Of a DNA stretch of 64,000 bases, positions 1 through 10,201 are shown one piece after another; positions within the stretch are counted from its first letter, which is position 1, and every line of letters begins with the position of its first letter. Position numbers and translations under genes: made by a program. The notes under the pieces were generated by a model. The model saw only the letters and a program-made list of their open reading frames with translations, was not told the origin of the DNA and made no database searches. This DNA is from Comamonadaceae bacterium (lineage in GTDB: Bacteria; Pseudomonadota; Gammaproteobacteria; Burkholderiales; Burkholderiaceae_C): contig CANJQN010000006.1 of assembly GCA_947476465.1 (NCBI GenBank), positions 62,001 to 126,000 on the forward strand. The letters run 5' to 3'.

Positions 1-659
1 AGCAGCAGGCCTTCAACCACACGCGCCTGGGCCAGCGCCTGGTGGAATTCACCAACCAGTTCGTGTTTGACGGCCCGCCCAACTACCAGCCCGGGCCACA
101 GGATTCGGTCGCCGCGATCGCTGCGCGGCAGGGCCGGCCGGCAGCCGAGGTGGCCTACGACATCATGCTGTCGGACGACGGCAAGGGCATCCTCTACTCG
201 CCCTTCGCCAACTATGCCGAGGGCAACCTCGACGTCTGTGGCGAGATGCTGGCGGACCCCAACACCGTGCTGGGCCTGGGCGACGGCGGCGCGCATGTGG
301 CACTGATCTGCGACGCGAGCTTCACCACCTTCCTGCTGTCCTACTGGGGCAAGCAGCGCGCAGCCTTCGACGTGGGCTGGCTGGTCAAGCGGCAGACCGC
401 CGACACCGCCCGCGTGGTCGGCCTGACCGACCGCGGCCTGCTCGCGCCCGGCATGAAGGCCGACATCAACCTCATTGACCTCGATCGCCTGGACATCGAC
501 GCGCCGCACATGGTGTTCGACCTGCCCGCGGGCGGGCGGCGCCTGCTGCAAAAGGCCGACGGCTACGTGGCCACCATTGTCTCTGGCGAAGTGGTGTACC
601 GCGAAGGCGAGGCCACCGCCGCCCTGCCCGGGCGGCTGGTGCGAAGCGCCACCCGATAA
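1..659 (+). CDS. N-acyl-D-amino-acid deacylase / amidohydrolase, C-terminal part (cut by window start)
   Basis: The reading frame is open from the first bases (codons in phase with position 3), so the gene begins outside the window; about 219 C-terminal residues are present. It carries the end of an amidohydrolase barrel (GLGDGGAHV, with the late metal or substrate region) and the closing segment typical of D-aminoacylases and dihydroorotase-like enzymes ([18 protein letters not shown], then a small beta domain). The family hydrolyses N-acyl-D-amino acids or related amides with a metal-activated water. It resembles the convergent gene at 1693-3432 along its whole visible length, so the two are paralogs. 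A Bug-type binding protein follows 24 bp downstream on the same strand. The exact substrate cannot be read from the sequence. Confidence 0.9.
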   Translation, partial: QQAFNHTRLGQRLVEFTNQFVFDGPPNYQPGPQDSVAAIAARQGRPAAEVAYDIMLSDDGKGILYSPFANYAEGNLDVCGEMLADPNTVLGLGDGGAHVALICDASFTTFLLSYWGKQRAAFDVGWLVKRQTADTARVVGLTDRGLLAPGMKADINLIDLDRLDIDAPHMVFDLPAGGRRLLQKADGYVATIVSGEVVYREGEATAALPGRLVRSATR

Positions 660-683
660 ATCAAGCAGCAAGAGACTTCACGC

Positions 684-1688
684 ATGACCCACCACTCCAC
701 CCGCCGCAGTGTGCTGCGGTCAGCGGCCGCCGGCCTGGCCGCCGCAGCCACCAGCGCCCTGCTGACGGCGCCGGCCGCCGCGCAAGCGAGCTGGCCGACA
801 CGCCCCATCCGCATCATCTGGCCCTTCGCCCCGGGCGGCGCCGGAGACTCCGCCATCCGCATGGTCTCGCGCCACTTGAGCGAAGCGCTCGGCCAGGCCG
901 TGGTGGTGGACAACAAGCCCGGCGCGAGCGGCACCATCGGCATGCAGGAGGCCGCCCGCGCAACGCCGGACGGCTACACGCTCGTCTTCGGCAGCTCCAG
1001 CACGATGGCCGCCAACATGAGCCTGCTCAAGAAGGTGCCCTACGACATGGCCAAGGACTTCGAGCCCGTCTCGCGCCTGGGCGTGCTGCCCTTCCTGCTG
1101 GTGAGTTCGACCACGCTGCCGGTAACCACGGTGAAAGAGCTGGTGCAGTACGCCAAGGCGAACCCGGGCAAGGTCTCGTTCGCCAACCACAGCGCGCCTG
1201 GCCACGTGGCCGGCGTGATGCTGGCACAGGCGACCGGCATCGACATGCTGCGGGTGCCCTACAAGGTCAGCACAGTGGCCCTGCAGGAGATGATCGCCGG
1301 GCAGGTGTCGATCATGTTCATCGACGTCGCGCCGGCGTTGCCGCTGGTCAAGGCCGGCCGCATCCGCGCGCTGGGCATGGCCACCCAGCAACGCTCGTCG
1401 CTGATGCCCGAGATGCCTACCGTCTCCGAAGGGCTCGACGGCGCCAAGTTCGACCTGGTGCAGTCCTGGATGGGGTTGGCCGCGCCGGCCGGCACGCCCG
1501 CAGCCGTTGTTGCACGCCTCAATGCCGAGCTCGGCAAGATCCTGCGCAAACCCGAGGTCAAGGAAGACCTGGCACGCCTGTTCATCGAAGCGTCGCCCAG
1601 CACACCCGATGAGCTGCGGGAGTTCATCAAGGCCGACACTCAGAAGTGGGCCGAGATGGTCAAGGCGGCCGGGATCGAGCCTCAGTAA
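684..1688 (+). CDS. Tripartite tricarboxylate transporter substrate-binding protein (Bug family, TctC-like)
   Basis: A 334-residue periplasmic solute-binding protein. The N-terminus has an RRSVLR stretch followed by a hydrophobic Ala-rich segment and an AAAQA cleavage-like site around residue 36, so export by Sec or possibly Tat is expected. The mature start WPTRPIRIIWPFAPGGAGD and the later PDGYTLVFGS are hallmarks of the Bug family, which is greatly expanded in Burkholderiales. The usual membrane partners TctA and TctB are not next to it, as is common for orphan Bug proteins. Its place between two D-aminoacylase paralogs suggests the ligand could be an acylated amino acid or a carboxylate released from one. 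This is inference only. Confidence 0.93.
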   Translation: MTHHSTRRSVLRSAAAGLAAAATSALLTAPAAAQASWPTRPIRIIWPFAPGGAGDSAIRMVSRHLSEALGQAVVVDNKPGASGTIGMQEAARATPDGYTLVFGSSSTMAANMSLLKKVPYDMAKDFEPVSRLGVLPFLLVSSTTLPVTTVKELVQYAKANPGKVSFANHSAPGHVAGVMLAQATGIDMLRVPYKVSTVALQEMIAGQVSIMFIDVAPALPLVKAGRIRALGMATQQRSSLMPEMPTVSEGLDGAKFDLVQSWMGLAAPAGTPAAVVARLNAELGKILRKPEVKEDLARLFIEASPSTPDELREFIKADTQKWAEMVKAAGIEPQ

Positions 1689-1692
1689 GGCA

Positions 1693-3432
1693 TCAAGGGG
1701 CCCGCACGGGCCCACGCACCAGCCGCCCGGGCTTCTCGCCGGTGTGCTCGCCGTCGCGGTAGGTGACCACGCCCGACACGATGGTGGCACGGTAACCGCG
1801 GGCCTTTTGCATCAGCCGGCGGCCGCCGCCGGGCAGGTCGTCGACCGGGTACGGCATCTCGATGGCCAGGCGGTCGAAGTCGATCAGGTTGATGTCGGCC
1901 TTCAGGCCCACCTGAAGCAAGCCGCGGTCGTGCAGCCCGACCGCGCCGGCCGGATCGCTGGTGTAGCGGCGCACCAGCTCTTCCACCGGCTGGCGGCCGG
2001 TAGCGCGGTCGCGGCCCCAGTGCTTGAGCAGCCAGGTGGGGAAACTTGCGTCGGTGATAAAGCCCACGTGCGCGCCGGCATCGCCCAGGCCGATCAAGGC
2101 GTTGCGATGGGTCAGCGTCTCCTGCACCGATGACAGCGTGAAATCGTCAAAGCTGGTGAAGGCCACGTAGAGAAAATCGTGCCCCTCGTTTGACAGCATC
2201 ATGTCGTAGGCCACCTCGGCGCCACGGCGGCCCTGCCGCCGGGCGATGGCGGCTACCGACGATTCCTTCGGCGGCTCGTAGTCGGGCGGGTCGGTCAGCA
2301 GGAACATGCGCTCGTACATCCTGTCGAAGCCCATCAGCTTGAACAGCGGGAAGGTGCTGCCTTCAAACGGGTCTTCGCTCAGGATGCGCTGGCGCACCTC
2401 GCTCTGGCGCATGGCGGCCACGCGCTGTGCCAGCGGCAGGTGCGCAATGGACTTGTAGCTGGGCGTGGCCGAAAACGGGTTCTGCGTGCCGCTCAGGCCG
2501 AACAGCGAACCCACCGGCCGCGGCGCGCTGACCGGGCGTATGGGCAGCCCGCGGTCGGCCGCGTCGTCCGACAGCCGCAGCAACTCGCGCCAGACCCAGT
2601 TGGCGTCTCCGTGGCGCTGGTTGCAGGTGAACACGCAGGTTCGGCCCGAGGCCTCGATCACGCGGGCGAGCATGGCGAACTCGGTGGCGGGGTCAGGCTG
2701 GTCCCAGTCGGACACGTATTCGAGCTGGCCATGGCCGGCGTCGGCCATGCCCAGGGCGATGCCGGCGAGTTCGTCCTCGTGGGCACGCATCATGGGCGTG
2801 GGGTTGCCCTTGCTGGACTTGTGCGCGAAGGTGCGCGAGGTGGTAAAGCCGAAGGCGCCGGCGCGCATCGCCTCGGCGGTGATTGCCCGCATGGCGGCGA
2901 TGTCGTCGGCGTTCGCCGGCTCCAGCCGCAGGGCGCGCTCGCCCATCACATACACCCGCAGCGGCCCGTGCGGCAGCTGGGCGCACACGTCGACATCTCG
3001 CGGGTGCCGGTCGAGCTCGTCCAGGTAGTCGCCAAAGCTCTCCCAGTTCCACTGAAGACCCTGGTGCAGGCAGGCGCCGGGAATGTCCTCCACCCCTTCC
3101 ATCAGCTCGATCAGCGCTTCGCGGTGGTCCGGCTTGACCGGGGCAAAGCCGACCCCGCAATTGCCCATCACCACAGTGGTCACGCCATGCCATGAGCTGG
3201 GCGCCAGGCATTGGTCCCAGATGGCCTGGCCGTCGAAATGGGTGTGGATGTCGATGAAGCCGGGCGTGACCAGCAGCCCCCGGGCGTCGATCTCCTGCGC
3301 GCCCCGCGCGCCGATCTGGCCGATGGCGGTGATGACGCCTGCGCGCACACCCACGTCGGCCGGGTAGGCGGGCGCACCGCTGCCGTCGACGACCTGGCCG
3401 CCGCGGATGATGAGATCGAACTCGGATGGCAT
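1693..3432 (-). CDS. N-acyl-D-amino-acid deacylase family amidohydrolase
   Basis: A complete 579-residue amidohydrolase. The N-terminal part has the small beta domain ([23 protein letters not shown]) and the metal-binding HTHFDGQ motif ([12 protein letters not shown]), followed by [16 protein letters not shown], characteristic of D-aminoacylases. The C-terminal part has [19 protein letters not shown] and [14 protein letters not shown]. The start at 3432 is chosen because GGGAGA precedes that ATG at good spacing, whereas the longer frame to 3474 has no ribosome site and adds residues unlike the family. Its stop lies only 4 bp from the stop of the convergent Bug gene. A sigma70-like promoter is visible at 3484-3511. 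It is paralogous to the gene cut by the window start. Confidence 0.92.
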   Translation of the reverse strand: MPSEFDLIIRGGQVVDGSGAPAYPADVGVRAGVITAIGQIGARGAQEIDARGLLVTPGFIDIHTHFDGQAIWDQCLAPSSWHGVTTVVMGNCGVGFAPVKPDHREALIELMEGVEDIPGACLHQGLQWNWESFGDYLDELDRHPRDVDVCAQLPHGPLRVYVMGERALRLEPANADDIAAMRAITAEAMRAGAFGFTTSRTFAHKSSKGNPTPMMRAHEDELAGIALGMADAGHGQLEYVSDWDQPDPATEFAMLARVIEASGRTCVFTCNQRHGDANWVWRELLRLSDDAADRGLPIRPVSAPRPVGSLFGLSGTQNPFSATPSYKSIAHLPLAQRVAAMRQSEVRQRILSEDPFEGSTFPLFKLMGFDRMYERMFLLTDPPDYEPPKESSVAAIARRQGRRGAEVAYDMMLSNEGHDFLYVAFTSFDDFTLSSVQETLTHRNALIGLGDAGAHVGFITDASFPTWLLKHWGRDRATGRQPVEELVRRYTSDPAGAVGLHDRGLLQVGLKADINLIDFDRLAIEMPYPVDDLPGGGRRLMQKARGYRATIVSGVVTYRDGEHTGEKPGRLVRGPVRAP

Positions 3433-3483
3433 TTCAGGGGTCTCCCGCCGTGCTCGGCGAATGATTTCGGGCAATATCGGGGC

Positions 3484-3511
3484 AGTATACTTTTTCGGTT
3501 TCGCATATCAA
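3484..3511 (-). promoter_or_regulatory. Candidate sigma70 promoter of the amidohydrolase gene
   Basis: On the minus strand TTGATA (3506-3511) and TATACT (3484-3489) are separated by 16 bp, each matching consensus at five of six positions. The predicted start of transcription lies about 45 bp before the ATG at 3432. The divergent hydrolase gene begins at 3551, so this 118-bp gap must serve both genes. Confidence 0.5.
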
Positions 3512-3550
3512 AACTGGCTTTCCTGAATTGGAAACTCACCCGGAGACAAC

Positions 3551-4513
3551 ATGCCCGCCATAGATCCTCAAGTCCAAGCGCTGCTCGATCTGATCAAGTC
3601 GCTCAACAGGCCGCCTTTCGAGAAAATGAGCCCGGAGCAAGCCCGGGCCGCCTACGCCGCCGGCCGGGACTTCATGCAGTTGCCCCCCGAGGACGTGGCG
3701 GCCGTGCGCGACCTGAGCATCGCCGGCCCGGGCGGCCCGCTGACGCTGCGCGTGTATCGCGGCACTGGAACGAAGCCCGACGAAGCCTTGCCGTGCATGG
3801 TGTTCCTGCACGGCGGCGGCTGGGTGATCGGCGACCTTGAAAGCCACGACCTGCTGTGCCGGCGCATCGCCAACCTCGCGCGCATCTGCGTGGTGGCGGT
3901 CGAATACCGGCTCGCGCCCGAGCATCCGTATCCGGCGGCGCTCGACGATTGCGTGGCGGCGCTCCAGTGGGTCGCCGCTTCGGCCCAAACGCTGGTCATC
4001 GATCCCAAGCGCCTGGCGATCGGCGGCGACAGCGCCGGCGGCAACCTGGCCGCCGTGCTGGCGCTCATGGGCCGCGACGGCACCGTACCGCCCACCATGT
4101 ACCAGGCCTTGCTCTATCCCGTGACCGACCTGGCCTGCGATACCGGTTCCTACCAGCGCGTGACCAGCGGCGTGCCGCTGACGGCCACCACCATGCACTG
4201 GTTCATCGACCACTACGCACCCGCCGGTGTCGACCGCCTGGACTGGCGGCTCTCGCCCCTTCGCGCCGCCAGCCTGGCCGGCACACCGCCAGCGCTGGTG
4301 GTCACTGCGGGCCACGACCCCTTGTGCGACGAAGGCCGGGCCTACGCGGAACGCCTCGACCGCGAGGGCGTGCGCATGACCGCGCTGCACCTGAACGATC
4401 AGTTGCATGGCGCAGCCACTCAAAACCGGCAGGTGCGCGCCAGCACGGTACTCGTCAACCAGATTGGCGCCGCCATTGGCGAGGCGCTGCACCACGGCCC
4501 CGCACTGCCCTAG
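3551..4513 (+). CDS. Alpha/beta hydrolase, hormone-sensitive-lipase family esterase
   Basis: A 320-residue esterase with the complete set of HSL-family signatures: the oxyanion-hole HGGGW (FLHGGGWVIGD, residues about 87-97), the nucleophile elbow GDSAGG (about 158-163), an aspartate in VTAGHDPLCDEG, and a late histidine in LHLNDQLHGA. No signal peptide is seen, so it is cytoplasmic. The sequence GGAGACAAC precedes the ATG. These enzymes cleave short acyl esters; the natural substrate is unknown. It is transcribed away from the amidohydrolase gene and converges on phoR with 21 bp between their stops and no obvious terminator. Confidence 0.93.
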   Translation: MPAIDPQVQALLDLIKSLNRPPFEKMSPEQARAAYAAGRDFMQLPPEDVAAVRDLSIAGPGGPLTLRVYRGTGTKPDEALPCMVFLHGGGWVIGDLESHDLLCRRIANLARICVVAVEYRLAPEHPYPAALDDCVAALQWVAASAQTLVIDPKRLAIGGDSAGGNLAAVLALMGRDGTVPPTMYQALLYPVTDLACDTGSYQRVTSGVPLTATTMHWFIDHYAPAGVDRLDWRLSPLRAASLAGTPPALVVTAGHDPLCDEGRAYAERLDREGVRMTALHLNDQLHGAATQNRQVRASTVLVNQIGAAIGEALHHGPALP

Positions 4514-4534
4514 CAGGGGAGGTTCACCGCGTCG

Positions 4535-5845
4535 TCAAGACGCCTGGTGCACCCGCGCGGCAGGCAGCAACAGCGCGAAGGTCGAACCGTCGCCCACGGT
4601 GCTGACGATGCGCAGCTCGCCACCATGCCGCTGCGCGACATGCTTGACGATGGCCAGGCCCAGGCCGGTGCCGCCGGTCTCGCGTGAGCGGCTGCGGTCG
4701 ACCCGGTAGAAGCGCTCGGTCAGGCGCGGGATGTGTTCCGGCGCGATGCCCAGCCCGGCATCGTGCACCCGGAACTGCACGCCGCCATCGGGCAATAAGT
4801 GCCAGCCGATGTCGATGGCCTTGCGGGCGGGCGTGTAGCGGATGGCGTTGCTCACCAGGTTGGACATGGCGCTGACCAGTTCGGTCTGCGACACCGCCAC
4901 CGACACTGCCGGCACCGGCCCGAACAACAGTTCTTGATGCTTGCCCAATGTCTCGGTCAGACCTCGTGCCTCGGATTCGCACTGCGCCATGATCTGCTCC
5001 AGCGCCACCCACTCGGTCATTCCCGGCGCGGGGCTTCCCTCCAGGCGCGAGAGCGTGAGCAGGTCATTGACCAGGGACTGCATGCGATGGGCCTGCTGCG
5101 ACATCATGCCCAGATAGCGCAGGCGCTCGGCCTCGTCCAGCGGCAGCGTCTGCAGGGTCTCGACGAAGCCGGACAGCACCGTCAGCGGCGTTCGGATCTC
5201 ATGGGACACGTTGGCCACGAAGTCGCGGCGCATGGTCTCGGCCTGCTCCAGCGCGGTCACGTCTCGCGACAGCAGCAGCCGCCGGCCCTCCCCATAGGGA
5301 TGCAGCTGGATGGAGATACGCCGGGACCGGCTGGCCGTGCTGCCGCGGCCTGGCACGACCACGTCGCCGCTGTAATCGTTGCCTGCGTAGTAGGCGGTGA
5401 AGCCTGGATCGCGCACGAGATTGCCCACCAACTGCATGTGGTCGCGGGCGACATCAAAGCCCAGGTGTTCGGCGGCGGTCTGGTTGCACCACTCGATGTG
5501 ACCCGCCGCGTCCAGCAGCACCACGCCGTTGGGCGAGGCCTGGATGGCGGCGAGAAAAGCCTGCAGGCGGTCCTCGGCCTGCAGGCGCTCCTGGTCGCGC
5601 TTTCGTAGCGCGCGCCGGGCACGGTCGCCAACCTCGCCCCACAGGCCGCCCATGCGTGGCGGCTCGACGGCATCGCCTCGGCGCAACCAACGGGTCACAC
5701 GAAGTCCGCGCAGCAGGTCGAACAGGAACCACGCACCGGCGGCCAGTGCGACGCCGATGTCCGCGCCGACGTGCCCCCAAGCCTGAAAGCCCGCGACGCC
5801 TCCGGCGCTCAGGAGCAGGAAGAACGTGGCAATGCGAAAAGCCAT
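4535..5845 (-). CDS. phoR: Phosphate regulon sensor histidine kinase PhoR
   Basis: A 436-residue membrane histidine kinase. Two hydrophobic segments lie within residues 1-45 with almost no periplasmic domain, as in PhoR, which senses Pi through the Pst-PhoU complex. A PAS domain follows (about 95-195), then the dimerisation and phosphoacceptor box NVSHEIRTPL with H215, the N box (SNAIRYT), and the ATP lid (DAGLGIAPEH, GGTGLGLAIVKH). It is the last gene of the pst-pho operon, 13 bp after phoB. The family phosphorylates PhoB under Pi limitation and dephosphorylates it when Pi is ample. No key residue is missing. Confidence 0.97.
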   Translation of the reverse strand: MAFRIATFFLLLSAGGVAGFQAWGHVGADIGVALAAGAWFLFDLLRGLRVTRWLRRGDAVEPPRMGGLWGEVGDRARRALRKRDQERLQAEDRLQAFLAAIQASPNGVVLLDAAGHIEWCNQTAAEHLGFDVARDHMQLVGNLVRDPGFTAYYAGNDYSGDVVVPGRGSTASRSRRISIQLHPYGEGRRLLLSRDVTALEQAETMRRDFVANVSHEIRTPLTVLSGFVETLQTLPLDEAERLRYLGMMSQQAHRMQSLVNDLLTLSRLEGSPAPGMTEWVALEQIMAQCESEARGLTETLGKHQELLFGPVPAVSVAVSQTELVSAMSNLVSNAIRYTPARKAIDIGWHLLPDGGVQFRVHDAGLGIAPEHIPRLTERFYRVDRSRSRETGGTGLGLAIVKHVAQRHGGELRIVSTVGDGSTFALLLPAARVHQAS

Positions 5846-5858
5846 TGGCGCCGAGCGC

Positions 5859-6569
<711 letters not shown>

Positions 6570-6587
6570 CGGTGTGCGGGCCGCGCC

Positions 6588-7289
6588 TTACCTCACCGCG
6601 GATTCGATCTTGTCCATCGAGGTGTGCCGCACGTCGGCCCCCTTGACGATGTAGATGATGAATTCGGCGATGTTCTTGGCGTGATCGCCGATACGCTCGA
6701 TGGCCTTGGCCAGGAACAACAAGTCCAGGCTGGCGGAAATGGTGCGCGGGTCTTCCATCATGTAGGTGATGAGCTTGCGCACGAAACCGTCGAACTCCCG
6801 GTCGATCAGGTCGTCTTCCTTGAGGATGGTCACGGCGGCGGCGGTGTCCAGGCGCACAAAGGCATCCAGCGCCTTTCGCAGCAAGCCCGCGGCCAGGTCA
6901 GACGCCACGCGCAGGTCGGAGGTCGGCAGGGCCCGGGCGGTTCCGCTCTCGATGATCGACTTGACCATGCGGGCGATCTTGTTGGCCTCGTCGCCCACCC
7001 GCTCGAGGTTGGCGGTGGTCTTGGAGATGGCGATCAACAGGCGCAGGTCACCGGCCGTGGGCTGGCGTCGCGCGATGATGGACGACAGCTCGCGGTCGAT
7101 CTCGACTTCCATCGAGTTCACCCGCGCCTCGATCTCGAGCACTTCGTCAGCGGTCTCCCGGCTCAGGTGCTGCAGGGCGTGAATGGCACGGTGCAGCTGG
7201 GCCTCGACCAGACCGCCCAGTTCCATGACGCGGGAAGATACGCCGTTGAGTTCGGTGTCGAACTGGGCTGAAATGTGTTTTTCTGGCAT
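6588..7289 (-). CDS. phoU: Phosphate transport system regulator PhoU
   Basis: A 233-residue all-helical protein with two PhoU repeats, each holding the E/DxxxD-type metal-binding motif (for example the NLERVGDEANKIA and AIERIGDHAKNIAE regions). PhoU links the Pst transporter to PhoR and keeps the Pho regulon off when Pi is plentiful. The start at 7289 is set by GGAGAGCAAC directly upstream; the open frame runs on to 7694 but that part lies within pstB. It sits 23 bp downstream of pstB and 18 bp before phoB, in one operon. Confidence 0.96.
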   Translation of the reverse strand: MPEKHISAQFDTELNGVSSRVMELGGLVEAQLHRAIHALQHLSRETADEVLEIEARVNSMEVEIDRELSSIIARRQPTAGDLRLLIAISKTTANLERVGDEANKIARMVKSIIESGTARALPTSDLRVASDLAAGLLRKALDAFVRLDTAAAVTILKEDDLIDREFDGFVRKLITYMMEDPRTISASLDLLFLAKAIERIGDHAKNIAEFIIYIVKGADVRHTSMDKIESAVR

Positions 7290-7312
7290 GTTGCTCTCCT
7301 GCTCCCGTGCAC

Positions 7313-8092
7313 TCAGCCGAACCGGCCAGTGATGTAGTCCTCGGTCTCCTTGCGCGCGGGCTTGAAGAAGATCTGCTCGGTCTCCCCCACTTCCATCAGG
7401 TCGCCCAGATACATGTAGGCGGTGTAGTCGCTGCAGCGGGCGGCCTGCTGCATGTTGTGCGTGACGATCACCACGGTGTAGTCGCTCTTGAGCTCGGCGA
7501 TCAGCTCCTCGATCTTGGCGGTGGAGATCGGGTCCAGTGCCGAGCAAGGCTCGTCGAGCAGCAACACCTCCGGCTTGATGGCGATGCCCCGCGCAATGCA
7601 CAGGCGCTGCTGCTGTCCGCCCGACAGGCCGGAGCCGCTCTGATCGAGCTTGTCCTTGACCTCGTTCCACAAGGCGGCCTTGCGCAGGGCCCACTCCACA
7701 CGTTCTTCCATGTCGGTGTTGCCCAAATTTTCGAACAGGCGCACACCGAAGGCGATGTTGTCGTAGATCGACATCGGAAATGGTGTGGGCTTCTGGAACA
7801 CCATGCCGACCTTGGCGCGGATCAGCGCGACATCCTGCTTGGAAGTGAGCAGGTTCTCGCCGTCCAGCACGATCTCGCCTTCTGCCCGCTGCTCGGGGTA
7901 GAGCTCGTACATGCGATTGAAGGTGCGCAGCAGGGTGGACTTTCCGCAGCCCGACGGGCCGATGAACGCGGTAACCTTGTTCTCCGGAATATCGAGGTTG
8001 ATCCCCTTGAGCGCTTGGAATTTGCCGTAGTAGAAGTTGAGGCCGCGCACCGAAATCTTCGGGGGCTGGGTCTGGGCATTCACGGTATTCAT
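7313..8092 (-). CDS. pstB: Phosphate ABC transporter ATP-binding protein PstB
   Basis: A 259-residue ABC ATPase. The Walker A is GPSGCGKST (residues 45-53), the signature is LSGGQQQR, and the Walker B is [16 protein letters not shown], whose CSALDP form is specific to PstB. The H-loop [14 protein letters not shown] and the YLGDLMEVG segment also match. It energises the PstCA channel for high-affinity Pi import and, with PhoU, takes part in signalling to PhoR. It lies 13 bp downstream of pstA. Confidence 0.98.
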   Translation of the reverse strand: MNTVNAQTQPPKISVRGLNFYYGKFQALKGINLDIPENKVTAFIGPSGCGKSTLLRTFNRMYELYPEQRAEGEIVLDGENLLTSKQDVALIRAKVGMVFQKPTPFPMSIYDNIAFGVRLFENLGNTDMEERVEWALRKAALWNEVKDKLDQSGSGLSGGQQQRLCIARGIAIKPEVLLLDEPCSALDPISTAKIEELIAELKSDYTVVIVTHNMQQAARCSDYTAYMYLGDLMEVGETEQIFFKPARKETEDYITGRFG

Positions 8093-8105
8093 GGTTGAAA
8101 CAGGT

Positions 8106-8954
8106 TCAGATCTTGTTGCGCGTCAGGACACGGGCGAGGATGTTCAGAGCCAGCACAGCCATCGTGATGAGAAAGACACCGGCCCAGGCGAGCTTTTGCC
8201 AGTTCTCGTAGGGACTCATCGCGAACTTGAAGATGGTCACCGGCAAGCTGGCCATCGGTTCGCCGAGGTTGGATGTCCAGAACTGGTTGTTCAGGGCGGT
8301 GAACAGCAGCGGCGCGGTCTCACCGGCGATGCGCGCCACAGCCAGCAGCACGCCGGTGACGACACCGGCGCGGGCTGCCTGCAGCGTGATGCTGGTGATC
8401 ACCTTCCACTTGGGCGCGCCCAGGGCATAGGCCGCCTCTCGCAAGGCGGAGGGCACCAGAGCCAGCATGTTCTCGGTGGTTCGGATCACCACCGGAATGA
8501 CGATGATCGCCAGCGAGGCCGCGCCGGCATAGCCTGAGAACTGCTTGTAGCGCGCCACGATCACGGCATAGATGAACAAGCCGATCACGATGGACGGGGC
8601 CGACAGCAAAATGTCGTTGACGAAGCGGGTGGCGCTGCCCAGCCAGCCCTTGGGGTCGTACTCGACCAGGTACACCCCGGCCAGAATGCCGATGGGCGTC
8701 GCCACCAGCGTGGCCAGCGCCACCATCAGGAATGAGCCATAGATGGCGTTCGCGATGCCGCCCTCTTCGTTGGGCGGCGGCGTCATCTGCGTCAGCGCGG
8801 CCAGGTTCAGGCCGCCAATGCCCAGACGCACGGTCTCGAACAGGATCCACACCAGCCAGAACAGCCCGAACGCCATCGCAGCGAGCGACAAGGCCAGCGC
8901 AATCGCGTTGGTGCGCTTGCGCCGCAGGAACTTGTTCACGCGCACATCGCTCAT
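8106..8954 (-). CDS. pstA: Phosphate ABC transporter permease PstA
   Basis: A 282-residue inner-membrane permease with six predicted membrane segments and the ABC-coupling EAA loop ([31 protein letters not shown]). The start at 8954 ([10 protein letters not shown]) is chosen because the longer frame reaches into the GC-rich intergenic insert and adds an Arg-rich, non-homologous leader. Together with PstC it forms the Pi channel. It is separated from pstC by an unusually long 157-bp gap that contains a GC-rich repeat-like element. Confidence 0.95.
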   Translation of the reverse strand: MSDVRVNKFLRRKRTNAIALALSLAAMAFGLFWLVWILFETVRLGIGGLNLAALTQMTPPPNEEGGIANAIYGSFLMVALATLVATPIGILAGVYLVEYDPKGWLGSATRFVNDILLSAPSIVIGLFIYAVIVARYKQFSGYAGAASLAIIVIPVVIRTTENMLALVPSALREAAYALGAPKWKVITSITLQAARAGVVTGVLLAVARIAGETAPLLFTALNNQFWTSNLGEPMASLPVTIFKFAMSPYENWQKLAWAGVFLITMAVLALNILARVLTRNKI

Positions 8955-9111
8955 GTGGCCCCCACGCTCGGCACTTCGTGTCCTTCGCTGGTCGGGCCGC
9001 AGTCGCAGCCTGCGGCTCTTCGGGCCGTCCAAGCCTGCGCAGGCAGGCTCGGAGCCGCGGCACTCAGCCCCAGGGGGGCGCGAGCTTGCTTGAGGCGGCT
9101 CGGCGCTGCGC
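8955..9111. repeat. GC-rich intergenic insert between pstC and pstA
   Basis: A 157-bp non-coding stretch that breaks an otherwise tight operon. It contains a perfect 12-bp palindrome GCCTGCGCAGGC (9033-9044) and further GC-rich inverted segments (around 9005-9017, and 9072-9080 with a CCCCAGGGGGG core). Similar GC-rich intergenic elements are common in Comamonadaceae in my memory. A related-looking element lies at 23281-23404. It may act as a transcript-processing or stability element between pstC and pstA, but nothing here proves that. Confidence 0.4.
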
Positions 9112-10149
9112 TCATGATTTGCGTCCCTCGCCCTTCTTGAGCTGGGCCAGCAAGATCTTGGACAGCGCCAGCACCACGAAGGTAATGAAGAACAGCACCA
9201 GCCCCAGGTAGATCAACGCCGCCTGGTGCAGGCCGGTCGACGCTTCGGCGAACTCGTTGGCCAGGGCCGAGGTGATGCTGTTGGCGGCCGCGAAGAAGCT
9301 GATGCTGTCGAGCTGGTTGAAGTTGCCGATGACGAAGGTGACCGCCATGGTCTCGCCCAGGGCGCGCCCCAGGCCCAGCATGATGCCGCCGACCACACCG
9401 CTCTTGGTGTAGGGAAGAACCACCTTGAACATCACCTCCCAGGTGGTGGAGCCCAGGGCATAGGCCGACTCCTTGAGCATGGGCGGGGTGACGTCGAAAA
9501 CGTCACGCATCACCGAGGCGATGAACGGAATGATCATGATGGCCAGGATGATTCCGGCCGCCAGCACGCCGATGCCGACCGGCGGGCCCGACACCAACGC
9601 GCCCAGGTAGGGCACACCGGAAAAAAGCTTTTGCAGCGGTTGCTGCACGTAGGTGGCCAGGATGGGGCCGAACACCAGCAGGCCCCACATGCCATAGACG
9701 ATGGAGGGCACAGCGGCCAGCAACTCGATGGCCGTGCCCAGCGGCCGCTTGAGCCAGGCGGGCGACAACTCGGTGAGAAACAGTGCGATGCCGAAGCTGA
9801 CCGGCACGGCGATCAGCAGCGCGATCGCCGAGGTGACCACGGTGCCGTAGATCATGACCAGGCCGCCGAACTCCTCGGTCACCGGGTCCCAGACACTGCT
9901 GGTCAGAAAGCCGAGGCCGTACTTGCTGATGGCCGGCCAGGCGCCGACGACCAGAGAGCCCAGGATAGCCAGCAGCATGGCCAGCGTGAAGAAAGCGGCG
10001 GCCTTGGCCGCCCACCCGAACAAGCGGTCCAGGATGGGGCCGCCACGCAACGGCCGCCCGGCCGGTGGAACACCGTTGCGCGCGCCAGCGTCTTGCCGAG
10101 GCGCTCTTACTTGCATAGGAGCCTCATGGGCCGGGAGTGTAGATGACAT
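9112..10149 (-). CDS. pstC: Phosphate ABC transporter permease PstC
   Basis: A 345-residue permease with an N-terminal cytoplasmic tail of about 40 residues, then six or more membrane segments. The EAA coupling loop ([31 protein letters not shown]) and the [17 protein letters not shown] stretch are diagnostic. A second possible start exists at 10116 (MQVRAP). It lies 52 bp downstream of pstS and forms the channel with PstA. Nothing appears to be missing. Confidence 0.96.
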   Translation of the reverse strand: MSSTLPAHEAPMQVRAPRQDAGARNGVPPAGRPLRGGPILDRLFGWAAKAAAFFTLAMLLAILGSLVVGAWPAISKYGLGFLTSSVWDPVTEEFGGLVMIYGTVVTSAIALLIAVPVSFGIALFLTELSPAWLKRPLGTAIELLAAVPSIVYGMWGLLVFGPILATYVQQPLQKLFSGVPYLGALVSGPPVGIGVLAAGIILAIMIIPFIASVMRDVFDVTPPMLKESAYALGSTTWEVMFKVVLPYTKSGVVGGIMLGLGRALGETMAVTFVIGNFNQLDSISFFAAANSITSALANEFAEASTGLHQAALIYLGLVLFFITFVVLALSKILLAQLKKGEGRKS

Positions 10150-10201
10150 GAGGCCCCTGCGCGCCGGGTGGATGTAGTGCTAGATGCTTACTGATGAACC
10201 A

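Noticed and set aside
1698..1713. Perfect hairpin GGGCCC-GCAC-GGGCCC between the Bug gene and the amidohydrolase gene
   Set aside because: There is no T-run on either side and it lies within the coding end of the amidohydrolase, so I do not call it a terminator.
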